NCBI GenBank assembly: GCA_963921795.1
Contig: OY997640.1
Coordinates: 54,623,321 to 54,687,320, forward strand
Reading direction: 5' to 3'
DNA length: 64,000 nt
Source of the DNA: Nannobrachium achirus
Lineage: Eukaryota; Chordata; Actinopteri; Myctophiformes; Myctophidae
Every line of letters starts with the position of its first letter. Position 1 is the stretch's first letter. The position numbers and the translations under genes were made by a program. Positions 9,927 to 19,474 of this stretch are shown piece by piece. The notes below the pieces were generated by a model. The model ran no database searches. It was not told the origin of the DNA and saw only the letters and a list, made by a program, of their open reading frames with translations.

Positions 9927-10334
9927 CTCTTCTCACTTCCTTCAAAGGTGTTACCAATGATCTCCATGAAGGCTCTGTTCCATTTCATGTAGCACAGTGG
10001 TTCTCAAACCTTTTATTTCAAGGACCCCCATAATAACTAAATGTACAAATGGAACCAAATGGACCATTGCGGGTCCAATTGGTTCCATTTGTACACTCTC
10101 AGGGTTACACACCTTTTTAAGGGGTCATTCGGAGCCCCCAAGGAACCATGAGGGTCCCTGGACCACACTTTGAGACCCACTGGTGTAGCAGAGTGTTTCC
10201 AGTGAGCAAACATGCAACAACATCAGCACCCTGACTCTGCTTGGAGCCTTCATTAGTATCATTGGTAACACTGATTCTGTTTGGAGCCTGCTTTAGTATC
10301 ATTGGTAACACATGTGAAGGAAGTGAGAAGACAC
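9927..10334. repeat. Foldback interrupted by a MITE
   Basis: CTTCTCACTTCCTTC with AGGTGTTACCAATGAT on the left (9929-9962) is inverted as ATCATTGGTAACAC with GAAGGAAGTGAGAAG on the right (10298-10330). The right side also holds an extra tandem copy of ATCATTGGTAACA (10257). The 188-bp MITE at 9995-10182 sits in the loop. Confidence 0.75.
9995..10182. mobile_element. hAT-type MITE, 188 bp, 8-bp TSD (7/8)
   Basis: The ends are CAGTGGTTCTCAAACC and TTTGAGACCCACTG. The flanks ATGTAGCA (9987-9994) and GTGTAGCA (10183-10190) differ at one position. A near-palindrome AATGGAACCAA...TTGGTTCCATT lies inside. It is non-coding. Confidence 0.85.
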
Positions 10335-10342
10335 CCAACTTC

Positions 10343-10710
10343 CAGGCCCGGATCTACCATATGGGCTCTTTGGGCACGTGCCCAGGGGCCCCTGGACATC
10401 AAGGGCCCTCCAACATGGTTAAAAAAAATGTTTAATCAGAATGAAATACATGATATCCGCCACCCCTGACACAAATGCTGTAAGAATGCTGCTGAAAAGT
10501 GCTGATTGTGTGTTAAGTACAATGTACAATATTTCATGAAAGTCAAATCAACTGATTAAAACTCCGCCGGGCCATGCAGTGCCAACTACTGCTGCAGATG
10601 TTATATTGGACCTACATGCCTACGTATGCCTACAAAACATTTTGCGTGCGGACCGGGGCCCCTTAGTGCTTCAGTGCCCAGGGGCCCTCTGAGGTGTTAA
10701 TCCAGCCCTG
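10343..10710. mobile_element. hAT-type MITE, 368 bp, perfect 8-bp TSD
   Basis: The ends are CAGGCCCGGATCTACC and GTTAATCCAGCCCTG. The direct duplication CCAACTTC lies at 10335-10342 and 10711-10718. The interior has GTGCCCAGGGGCCCC near both ends. It is non-autonomous. Confidence 0.9.
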
Positions 10711-10757
10711 CCAACTTCTCTCCAAAATGGCTGCTGTGCATATACTGTAGTCTATTA

Positions 10758-11532
10758 CAGGGGTAGGCAACCTTAGGTACAGTGCCAACATTGGCACAGG
10801 GGAAGGTGATCACTGGCACACTGGCAGAAGTATGAGAGAGTACACTCCTATCTATATGCAATTTACAACCTGCATAGAATTCTGCATTCATTCAAACTGA
10901 TAACTTTGACTGGGGAGAAAGTCTGGGAGAGAAGTGGGCTATTGCTTATTGTTTCTAATGATCATTAGGCCTACATCCTAATGTAAAATAATATATTTCT
11001 AAAGAACAACAACAATAAAGGTTGTTATTTATAGCCTGTCAAAATCAATTGTAAATGTGACATTTTGGTGTCATAAATAATTAAACTAAATGTTGACATG
11101 ACACAATGACTATCATAATTAAACTAAATGTTGATAATATGACACACTGACTATAATAATTACACTAAATGTTGATAATATGACACAATGACTATCATAA
11201 TTAAACTAAATGTTGATAATATGACACAATGACTATCATAATTAAACTAAATGTTGATACTATGACACAATGACTATCATAATTGAACTAAATGTTGATA
11301 ATATGACACACTGACTATCATAATTAAACTAAATGTTGATAATATGACACACTGACTATCATAATTAAACTAAATGTTGATAATATGACACAATGACTAT
11401 CATAATTGAACTAAATGTTGATAATATGACACACTGACTATCATAATTAAACTAAATGTTGATAATATGATACACTGACTATCAAGAAGATACAAACATG
11501 GCACTTCATGTCAAAAAGGTTGCCGGCCCCTG
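10758..11532. mobile_element. hAT-type MITE, 775 bp, perfect 8-bp TSD
   Basis: The termini CAGGGGTAGGCAACCTT and AAGGTTGCCGGCCCCTG form inverted repeats. The direct duplication GTCTATTA is found at 10750-10757 and 11533-11540. About half of the element is a 41-bp minisatellite. A truncated relative lies at 4520-4786. Confidence 0.93.
11074..11483. repeat. 41-bp minisatellite, about 10 units
   Basis: The unit is TAATTAAACTAAATGTTGAT, then AATATGACACAATGACTATC and A, repeated about ten times with scattered single-base variants (AATGACT/CTGACT, TTAAAC/TTGAAC). The array lies wholly inside the MITE at 10758-11532. Confidence 0.92.
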
Positions 11533-11540
11533 GTCTATTA

Positions 11541-11711
11541 GGTATGGGTTCAGAATGAACAGAACCAGAGGCTGATGTAACAAACATGTCAAGTTTATGT
11601 AGAAAAAGAATGTTAAAATACAGAAGGGAAGAGGGTTTATTATAGCTGTGGGAAATCATGATGCTAAAAGTGGGAGTGAAGGCTCTAGGGCCTACTGGGT
11701 CCTCTCTAAAC
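11541..11711. other. Short interval, no gene seen
   Basis: Non-coding sequence between two MITEs, with nothing recognised. Confidence 0.4.
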
Positions 11712-11870
11712 CAGTGGTTCTCAACCTTTTCAGGCTGTGACCCCCAAAATAATCATATTTTAACCGGGGTCCTTAAACTGTCACTGTAGAAATGTGCAGA
11801 TACCCTCCATACACTTAAACTTTGTGTTGGTTTGTTTACTGTTGAGTGAGAAAACAATGCTGCACATCTG
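11712..11870. mobile_element. hAT-like MITE end and shared body
   Basis: It starts CAGTGGTTCTCAACCTTTTC, then GGCTGTGACCCCCAAAATAA. The following body matches 6062-6190, and the end matches (inverted) the terminus near 48595-48623. The right boundary was not found. Confidence 0.55.
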
Positions 11871-12414
11871 CTCTAAACTAAACATAAACAGCAAATAAAC
11901 AAATCAAATTCAAATATAATGCAAAACCAAAAGCAAAGAAAGTAATTCAAGTCATTAAAGTAACCACAGCAAACAACATCCAAACCATGCAATATGAATG
12001 GATGGCCTCCATACATCCATGCCCTCAGCACAACAAACACAATCTGACAAAAGCCCGTCTCAAACATACTATGACAAGGTGGGAGAAACAGTGAAAGGAT
12101 GTAGGTTAGGTTAGGTTGGTTAGTTGTCCTCCTACATTAGATCACATACTAGCTTACATCTGGTTACCCCTCAATACAGATTCATTACATTACACAAAAT
12201 ATAGCAACATGACTCAAATACAACAAAATACCAAAACATACCCAGTCAATGTATTCAAGGCTGCCACTGGAATCAAACACCTCATGCTTCCAGGTCCACA
12301 ACAAACATTCAAAACTTCTGGCCAAACAGTATGGCTGACAAAATGGCCACCTCTTGTATGGACTACCCTTAAAGGGCCAGCGCAGGCAGCGCTACAGGTC
12401 TGTCAATGGTAGAG
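11871..12414. other. Intergenic, no gene seen
   Basis: AT-rich sequence with a GTTAGGTTAGGTTGGTTAG short repeat near 12104. No gene was recognised. Confidence 0.4.
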
Positions 12415-12811
12415 CAGGGACGTGCAGAGAATGTTATAGAGGCAGGGGCTGCCATTTCTAAAAGGGCCTTTTGGTGGAAATATCGAAAATAGCAGACCTC
12501 CAGGCTTGGAGGTGGGCTATTTTGGGTGCTTGATACCACACTGAACTAAGCATATATACAGGAGTCAATACTAGAGTCCATACTGGCATAGAGCATGGAT
12601 TTCTACAAAGACAGGGCAATTATTTAAAGATTGTTTGGACAAGGCAATTCACTTGAATGCTGCCTTCAGGTATGGCATGGAAAGAGGGGCATTTGCATTT
12701 ATTTCACCATACTAAAAACTGCATTCATGATGTGGAGAGGGTACTTTTTTACAGAAAGATAAAAGGGCAGGGGCTCAAGCCCCCTTTGGTGTCTATGTGT
12801 GCACATGCCTG
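12415..12811. mobile_element. hAT-like MITE (TSD unclear)
   Basis: The end CAGGGACGTGCAGAGA is mirrored by TGTGTGCACATGCCTG, and AGGCAGGGGCTGCC is mirrored by GGGCAGGGGCTCAAGCCCC near the other end. The flanks (TGGTAGAG, ATGGTATG) match only partly. A small AATAGCAGACCTCC...GGAGGTGGGCTATT hairpin (about 12488-12523) is a reduced relative of the CAGATCTAC palindromes. Confidence 0.55.
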
Positions 12812-12892
12812 ATGGTATGTGTTGCAAAACTAAATTCAACATATTAAAAACAAAAGAAGAAACTTGAGTTGCAATGTGAGGCTTTTAACCCA

Positions 12893-13340
12893 TTTAGAAC
12901 GGGTACACATTATTGTGTATCATTATTTTATGCTTTAACTATTGAAAAATAGCAGATATACAAGCTCACAGCGCGGCACCGAGTGCCGCTGCGTTTCTAT
13001 GTCAGCAATCTGGCCAGCCATCGTCAAAGAAAAGGTCCTTTTCACTTAAATGGAGCTCAGTTAGTCTGTTCTTGAGAGACTATATGTCAGTGGTTCTCAA
13101 ACCTTTTCTTGTTAAGGACCCCCTAAATGATATTTATTTGGCCACGGACCCCCCATCTCAAAATATTTATTTCCAGGGACCACCCAGAAGCAAAATTTGA
13201 GTTACAAACGTTCGCTTTGAAAATACATAATATTCAAAGATTTGCACACATTTTCATGACTTTGTCAAAAAATAGCAGATCTGCAGATCTGCTAAATAGC
13301 AGATCTGCTATTTTTCACTGGTTAAAGCATATGTGTTTGT
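12893..13340. mobile_element. Composite MITE, rearranged relative of 8629-9135
   Basis: This is a reverse-orientation relative of 8629-9135. AACCCATTTAGAACGGGTAC and CTTTAACTATTGAAAAATAG occur, then one arm plus loop of a CAGATCTAC hairpin cut off at CGCTGCG. CAGTGGTTCTCAAACC follows at about 13088, and near the end a doubled short hairpin (CAGATCTGCAGATCTGCTAA type, about 13270-13312). Confidence 0.6.
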
Positions 13341-13469
13341 GTTCAATGACAGTTCAATGACAGTCTGTTTCACTCTATGTTGTGGTATTGATACGAGGTG
13401 TGAGTAGCCTACTTGTTCCACCACTGTGTGGAGCTCTTATTGCAAAAGGCCCGTATTTTTCTTTTAACC

Positions 13470-13960
13470 CAGGGGTCTTCAACAGGGGGTCCGGGACCCC
13501 TAGGGGGTCCCCAGAGTTACTACAGGGCGTCCTCCAAATCTTTGAGTGATAGAAACTTTATTTCCTTCCTTTTTTATTTGCGACTGTCAGGTCGCAGTTA
13601 CTATCAAAACCTCGACCAGCTGTCCGTCAGTCCGTCTGTCCATCAGTCCGTCAGTCCTCAATTCTCACTTGACCCTCTTCTAGCGTTGTGAGCTTGTGGA
13701 TCGGCTATTTTTGGCAAAGAGGTTTGGTGTATAGGGGAAGAAGTGCAGACTAATCACAGAGTGAAAGGTGAAGTTTTGACGGTTCAAGTGGTTAAATAAC
13801 TGAAAACTCAAATTGACATGAATCCAAAATACACTGATGATTGTGCTGTCAAACAATGAAACTATATTGAATCTATGAAGAGGTTGTGGGGGGTCCCTGC
13901 TTCATCTCTCGTCTCCTCTCAACTAAGGGGTCCTTGACCTGAAAACGATGAAGACCCCTG
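13470..13960. mobile_element. hAT-type MITE, 491 bp, perfect 8-bp TSD
   Basis: The ends are CAGGGGTCTTCAA and ATGAAGACCCCTG. The direct duplication TTTTAACC lies at 13462-13469 and 13961-13968. It carries one arm of the CAGATCTAC palindrome (about 13684-13712), as do its relatives at 38221-38532 and 41591-41949. It also holds a TTTGCGACTGTCAGGTCGCA hairpin with GTCCGTCTGTCC tandem sequence (13577-13660), absent from those two relatives and so probably a later insertion. Confidence 0.92.
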
Positions 13961-13968
13961 TTTTAACC

Positions 13969-14190
13969 CATTAAGACCTGTAATTATTTTATACTTTAGC
14001 CATTGAAAAATAGCAGGTATACAAGCTCACAGCGGGCCACCGAGTGCCACGCTTGTAGATCTGCTATTTTTTTTTTTAAATCATGAAAATATTAGCAAAT
14101 CTTTGAATGTATATTTTTCAAAGCAAACTTCTGTAACTCAAATCTCTGCCTCTGGGGGCTCCCTGGAACAACATGTTTATTCATGACCAC
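13969..14190. mobile_element. Composite MITE fragment with CAGATCTAC hairpin
   Basis: CCATTAAGACCTGTAATTAT, then a CTTTAGCCATTGAAAAATAG block, lead into a partly decayed hairpin (about 14003-14073). AATCTTTGAATGTATATTTT follows, shared with 8698-8730 and 13240. The MITE at 13470-13960 interrupts its left side. Confidence 0.6.
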
Positions 14191-14630
14191 ATGAAGAGAA
14201 GTACAAGAATGCCTCGTACAAAAGACATAAACAATGCCAGTGCAGTCAGTTGATTAGGGAAACGGCCAAGTGCATGTAGGACACAACAATTACATACAAT
14301 ACTGATAACATAGGCCTACATGTCAAACACAGCAGACACTTTCACAAAAACATAATTTCATGCTTTTACACTGATTAGTGCAAAATATTTACCTAATGCC
14401 CTGCATGACAATAATAAGTTGACGTTTTTTTAACGTTTCTTAGTTTGTCATAACATATTTAAATTTGACATGTCATAAACCTAGAGGTCCCCCTAAACAT
14501 TGGTCTTCTGAATATTTCCAGCGAAAATGTGTAGCCCCAACGGTTTACAAGATAAAGCCATGTTGGAAGTTGTGGTCATTTTTAAAAGGGTGTGGTCATT
14601 CTGGGTATTTTGTCCCGGATAAAGATCTTC
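14191..14630. other. Intergenic, no gene seen
   Basis: AT-rich non-coding sequence, with nothing recognised. Confidence 0.4.
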
Positions 14631-15230
14631 TCACAGTTTACAGTTTAGCAGACGCTTTGAATCCAAAGCGACTTACAACAAGCAGGTAATGCATCACTAT
14701 AATAAGCAAGTCAACAATGCAACAAATGCATAGGAATATCAATCTAGAAAAACAATAACATAGGTAGACCATGCACCCAATCAGTAAAAACTTTTCTAAA
14801 ACCTAAAAATGCTCCCTAGATTCATGTGTGGTCACCGAAGGAAGGGAAGTGTTACAGTAGTGCTTAGTTGGAGTTAGGGAGTGAGTCTGTAGACGCATTT
14901 CTGGTCCACGTTACACTGATAAGAACTAGATGCGTGCGCAGGTCGGTACCAAAATTAGCCAATGAAACCAGCGCTCCCCAAAACAACAGGTTTGGGGATT
15001 GGTGGGAATTGATTACATGATACAGTCACCTGTGCATTTAGTCTCAATGTTTGTAAACAAGAAACGGGTCTGTAGTTCTAATTCAGGGAGTTGGAAAGGG
15101 GGGGATACATTTTGGCTGGTTGAAGACCAGTCGTGCCGCGGCATTTTGGATCAGTTGGAGAGGCTTAAGTGCGCATGCTGGGAGGCCAGTGAGGAGTTCT
15201 TGCATTGTTCCTTGGGGTCATATTAGTCAA
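14631..15230. mobile_element. Fish interspersed repeat fragments
   Basis: TTTAGCAGACGCTTTGAATC then CAAAGCGACTTACAA (14644-14680) is a motif very common in fish retroelement tails. Further on, GGTTGAAGACCAGTCGTGCC and TTTTGGATCAGTTGGAGAGG (15117-15170) match another widespread fish repeat motif. These assignments rest on recall of the motifs. Boundaries are unknown and no intact open frame is present. Confidence 0.45.
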
Positions 15231-15337
15231 GAGCAGTTGAGATATTCTCTCCTAAATGAAGTGCATAGGCCTACATATCTTAGCCAGGTCCTAGACTACT
15301 ATCTGACAATGCTTTTCAATGGGAAAGGAGTGTACAA

Positions 15338-15449
15338 TGGATCTACAAGCTCACAATGGCTTTAACCTTAGCCTACAGTTGGCGGACCCCTTGTGGTATA
15401 ACTCTGAGGACTCCCTGGGGGTCTGGGACCCCCTATTGAAGACCCCTGG
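15338..15449. mobile_element. 3' end of a CAGGGGTCTTCAA-type MITE
   Basis: It reads GGACCCCCTATTGAAGACCC then CTGG at the end, matching the ends of 13470-13960 and 41591-41949. A single palindrome arm GATCTACAAGCTCACAA is at 15340-15356. The other terminus is missing. Confidence 0.6.
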
Positions 15450-15717
15450 ATTAGTATAAGCAGCGTGAGAGCAGGTATTGCATAAGGTGGTGTTTTATGT
15501 AAGGCAGGGGCTTTAATAGCTGACTGGAGCACAGTCCTTTGAATTCCTATTAACTGTCTGCTCAGCTGAGAGGAGTGGAGCCACCAATCTATGTGAATCA
15601 CTTATGTAACCTGTCTGTCTGTCGTTTCTCTGACGATTCTAGTTGTTGTCATTCTGGGGGGAGTTTGTTCATGTTTTTGTGAGGGTATCAACCCTAGGAG
15701 ACACGGGGAGAACACGC
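15450..15717. other. No gene seen
   Basis: Non-coding. The end (about 15690-15717) reads CCTAGGAGACACGGGGAGAA, a phrase seen again at 17423 and common in fish SINE-like repeats. Confidence 0.4.
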
Positions 15718-15793
15718 AAACTCCACACAGAAAGGCCCTATCGCTCAGACCCTAGGTTCGGTTGGCGATAGGGCCTTTCTGTGTGGAGTTTGC
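15718..15793. repeat. Hairpin, about 28-bp arms
   Basis: CAAACTCCACACAGAAAGGC then CCTATCGC pairs with GCGATAGG then GCCTTTCTGTGTGGAGTTTG around a CCTAGG-containing loop. The left arm is continuous with a GGGAGAACACG retroelement-like sequence, and the right arm continues into the repeat block that follows. Confidence 0.85.
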
Positions 15794-16228
15794 CTAAACA
15801 TGGAGATGTGGTACAGAAGGACTCATATATGGGCATAAAAAGTATGTCATGTGACATCACTTCCTGTACAGACAGTCAGACAGACAGCCATTGACTCCGA
15901 CCTAACAATGGCTACTGTCTATGACGGTAGTCCCATATGACATGATGTACTAGACTATCTCCATATATAGTGTTATCCACATCTCCATGTTTAGGCCAAA
16001 CAGATTCGCTCCATTTCTCCATGTATAGGTCCAAATGCCCAACATTGAGCTTGACAACGAAACGTTCTTAACACAGCAGCCCCCATATTTACTTTAGAAA
16101 ATATGTTAAATTCTAAGTACGTTTCGAGTACCGGTTTGATACAAGAGCGAATAAGCACTACACTTCTGGAATCATGTGCGTCGACTTAAAGTTGGATCCA
16201 GGCCTAATAACTTTATCTGGCCACCCCG
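15794..16228. repeat. CCATATATGG-family repeat, copy 1
   Basis: From GCCTAAACATGGAGATGTGG through CCATCTCCATGTTTAG-like sequence, including TATGTCATGTGACATCACTT (15843-15862). Most of it is repeated at 17930-18150 and 18148-18325. The part from about 16020 to 16228 is unique and unassigned. Confidence 0.7.
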
Positions 16229-16576
16229 TTGCCACCTCCTTGTTACATTTTCTTTTCTCCAGGTGGATGGACATTCTTTCATGGACATCCTTTCATAGGT
16301 GATCTAAGTCCAGCCGCCCGTATCAGATCAGAGGAGGATACCGCACATTGTACCTCATCCACCCTTTCTTCTCTCTCCTTTTGGTATCTTTATCCTCCTC
16401 CTTCTTTTTTTCTTTTTTATTCTTCTCTTTTTTTGTCTTTCTTAATCTTGTGTATCCTTCTCTTTTTTTTTTGTCTTTCTTAGTCTTGTGTAGCCGCCCC
16501 GTACAGGAAGAGATGGGGACTTGAGGTCGCAAGTCAGGACTTGAACCTGTGACGCTGCAAAAGCTGGATTATCAGC
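16229..16576. other. Low-complexity pyrimidine tract and SINE-like sequence
   Basis: A T/C-rich stretch (about 16365-16490) contains two copies of TTTTGTCTTTCTTARTCTTG. It is followed by GTAGCCGCCCCGTACAGGA, which recurs at 18426, and GGACTTGAACCTGTGACGCT, resembling a tRNA B-box region of a SINE. Confidence 0.45.
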
Positions 16577-16995
16577 CTAGATCTTTGGAACACTACCCTG
16601 TGTTCCAGAGCAGCAGTTGATTTTCAGTACTGTGTGGTTCATTTGTTTCTCATTTTGGTATGTTGTCACCTTGACTTTGATTATGAAGACATGACTTGTT
16701 GAGATTACTTTATTCAATATGTCTTCAAATGCAATTTTGTCATTCTCTTTGAATTTTTTCAGTGATTCCTGAGTCATGTTGTGACCCAGCAGTACCTCAG
16801 CTGTTTCGTGGAAGCATGTCACCCATTGAACATCTCCAGATTCTTCAATTTTTACCTTCAGCCGAAGTCTGTATTTAACGTTTGGAGAGGTCTTTTCGCA
16901 TTTGGGACAATAGTAGGATCCCTTTTCCAGGTCTCTAAGTTTCCTGTTGCAGTGGTACACGCTTCATATATGTCCTGTTCAATGTCAACATACCT
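16577..16995 (-). pseudogene. RPA70-like C-terminal domain remnant, possibly Helitron-derived
   Basis: The minus strand from 16960 to 16577 encodes about 127 residues that follow the pattern of the C-terminal ssDNA-binding fold of replication protein A large subunit. A zinc-ribbon half (CNRKL...YYCPKCEK) is followed by KYRLRLKV, then QWVTCFHETAEVLLG, then a basic strand ending VTTYQNE. Upstream, another frame continues the same fold (YVDIEQDIYEACT, about 16992-16954), so a small deletion has shifted the frame between the first cysteine and the CN of the ribbon. Cellular RPA1 is strongly conserved in vertebrates, whereas this copy is clearly divergent and intronless over the visible part. Animal Helitrons often encode such RPA-like proteins, so a Helitron remnant is the favoured reading. 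An old RPA1 retrocopy is the alternative. The N-terminal domains are absent: an inverted repeat begins exactly there. Confidence 0.65.
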
Positions 16996-17136
16996 TCTCC
17001 AAAAACATCAATATTGAACTCCATATGGATACATATATGGCATTTTTATTTTATTTTATCCTTTATTAATAAAAATACATGTATGTATCCATATACATAT
17101 GGAGTTCAATATTGATGTTTTTGGAGAAGGTATGTT
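16987..17136. repeat. Inverted repeat, about 49-bp arms
   Basis: AACATACCTTCTCCAAAAAC, then ATCAATATTGAACTCCATAT on the left (16987-17035), is mirrored on the right (to 17136), where six extra bases lie in the arm. The spacer is TTTTATTTTATCCTTTATTA-type AT-rich DNA. The spacer and right arm are repeated at about 17803-17917. Confidence 0.88.
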
Positions 17137-18611
17137 GTAAATGTATGCTACTTAGTAAGGGGCCTCGGGTTAGATACTCTTTGTATGGCCTCTGGAGGTC
17201 CTTGGCGTCGGTTAGTAGTATGCCCAGCACATAAGATGTGGGACGTCACAAAGCCTGCGGCCATGTAGTATTTTCCATCAGGCCTGTTGGTTTTCACGCT
17301 CCAGTGCGGCGTTCATGCGCTGCAAGTCCTTGTCCACAGCCCTACGGTCCTGGTGGCCCTTGGTATTGTTGATATTCTGGAAACGCTGCCATTGACTTGC
17401 ACCAATTTTGTGAGGATATCAACCCTAGGAGACACGGGGAGAACACGCCAACCCAACCTAGGGTGTGAGCGATAGGGCCCTGACTATGTTATGTCAAAAC
17501 ATGCCCATATGTGGACATTACCAAATATGGGCATTTCCAGATATGTCCTTAATATTGATAACATTGGGACAGGGATCTCCATATATGGGCATAAAACGTA
17601 TGTTAATTAGTATTGGGTTTGATGCCTTGGGATTTCTATATTTGGACATAAGTGTATACCCAATAGGTCATTATCTGGAAAGGTAGGGTGTAAATCAGAG
17701 TAAAGCAGGCTTTTGAGCTAGTTAGGGCCAGAGATTGATGACATCAGAAATCCCCATATATGGGCATAAAGGGATTTTGCTTTTGGGAATGCCCATCTAT
17801 GGCATTTTAATTTTATTTTATCCTTTATTAATAAAAATACATGTATGTATCCATATACATATGGAGTTCAATATTGATGTTTTTGGAGAAGGTATGTTGT
17901 AAATGTATGCTACTTAGTAGGGGTTGGCGATAGGGCCTTTCTGTGTGGAGTTTGCCTAAACATGTAGATGTGGTACAGAAGGACTCATATATGGGCATAA
18001 AAAGTATGTCATGTGACATCACTTCCTGTACAGACAGTCAGACAGACAGCCATTGACCATGACCTAACAATAGCTACTGTCTATGACGGTAGTTCCATAT
18101 GACATATTGGACTAGACTATCTCCATATATAGTGTTATCCACATCTCCATGTTAGGACTCATATATGGGCATAACAAGTATGTCATGTGACATCACTTCC
18201 TGTACAGACAGTCAGCCATTGACTCCGGATTAACAATGGCTACTGTCTATGACGGTAGTCCCATATGACATATTGGACTAGACTATCTCCATATATAGTG
18301 TTATCCACATCTCCATGTTTAGACAGCCAATGACTCCGGCCTAACAATGGCAACTTTCTATGACGGTAGTCCCATATGACATGATGGACTGGACTATCTC
18401 CATATATAGTGTTATCCACATTTCGTGTAGCCGCCCTGTACAGGAGGTGATGTCACAACTCGCTGACATCACACTGACATCACAGAGGATACGGACGGTC
18501 ACGAGGATACGGAAGGAAGGAAGGACACTCAAGCGACACGGTTCTTCAGAGTATATGCGACCTTCGGTCGCAATTATCCCACAACCTTAATTAGAATCGC
18601 CCCGTTCCCAC
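17137..18611. repeat. CCATATATGG-family repeats, further copies
   Basis: Several partial copies of the unit seen at 15772-16010 lie at 17924-18150, 18148-18325 and 18325-18425, with the TATGACGGTAGTCCCATATG phrase in each. Between them are TCCATATATGGGCATAAA phrases (17578, 17753), the GTAGCCGCCCTGTACAGGA phrase (18426), ACATCACACTGACATCACAG, and a TGCGACCTTCGGTCGCA hairpin (18556-18572). Confidence 0.7.
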
Positions 18612-19474
18612 AACCTTAATTAGAATCGCCCCGTGTGTGTGTGTGTGTGTGTTTCCATCTGTAACTCCACGTTCAGCAGTTGTTCAATTGTCTAAAAAAC
18701 ATAATACAAAAATCAATAACGCATGTACCTTGCCCAACATCAACTTTATCAACTTCAGATGTGTCTCTACTTCTCATAATCCCCAAATGTTTAAAATATT
18801 TTCCCAAATTTTGTCCTGTGATGCGAATTACATCACAAATGGGCGTCACCAAGCAGCACACTCCCAGTCCGGGGGCAGTTCCAGAGAGAGCAAAATCACA
18901 GTCTGTCTGCTTCACACCAAGGGGGACTAACAGGCACACACACAAAGGGGCCTGGCCCCCGCAGGGGGCTGTAGGCTAGTTATTATTATTATTTTTGTGT
19001 GCACTTCATAGGCATGTTAGATAAAGGTCCTTAGACCTTAATTAGAATCGCCCCGTGTGTGTGTGTGTGTGTGTTTCCATCTGTAACTCCACGTTCAGCA
19101 GTTGTTCAATTGTCTAAAAAACATAATACAAAAATCAATAACGCATGTACCTTGCCCAACATCAACTTTATCAACTTCAGATGTGTCTCTACTTCTCATA
19201 ATCCCCAAATGTTTAAAATATTTTCCCAAATTTTGGCCTGTAGGCGGCTTTGTCCTGTGATGCGAATTACATCACAAATGGGCGTCACCAAGCAGCACAC
19301 TCCCAGTCCGGGGGCAGTTCCAGAGAGAGCAAAATCACAGTCTGTCTGCTTCACACCAAGGGGGACTAACAGGCACACACACAAAGGGGCCTGGCCCCCG
19401 CAGGGGGCTGTAGGCTAGTTATTATTATTATTTTTGTGTGCACTTCATAGGCATGTTAGATAAAGGTCCTTAGA
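18612..19474. repeat. Tandem duplication of about 422 bp
   Basis: Copy 1 (18612-19037) and copy 2 (19034-19474) are nearly identical. Both run from CCTTAATTAGAATCGCCCCG, then (GT)n, to TAGATAAAGGTCCTTAGA. Copy 2 has 17 extra bases near 19236-19252 (GCCTGTAGGCGGCTT region). No convincing gene is present. Confidence 0.92.

Noticed and set aside
11074..11483. Regularly spaced repeats that could be mistaken for a CRISPR array
   Set aside because: The whole 41-bp unit repeats without unique spacers, and the setting is a fish MITE. It is a minisatellite.
18637..19418. Frames of about 97-119 codons repeated in both tandem copies
   Set aside because: The duplication explains their recurrence. They start in a GT microsatellite and resemble no known protein.
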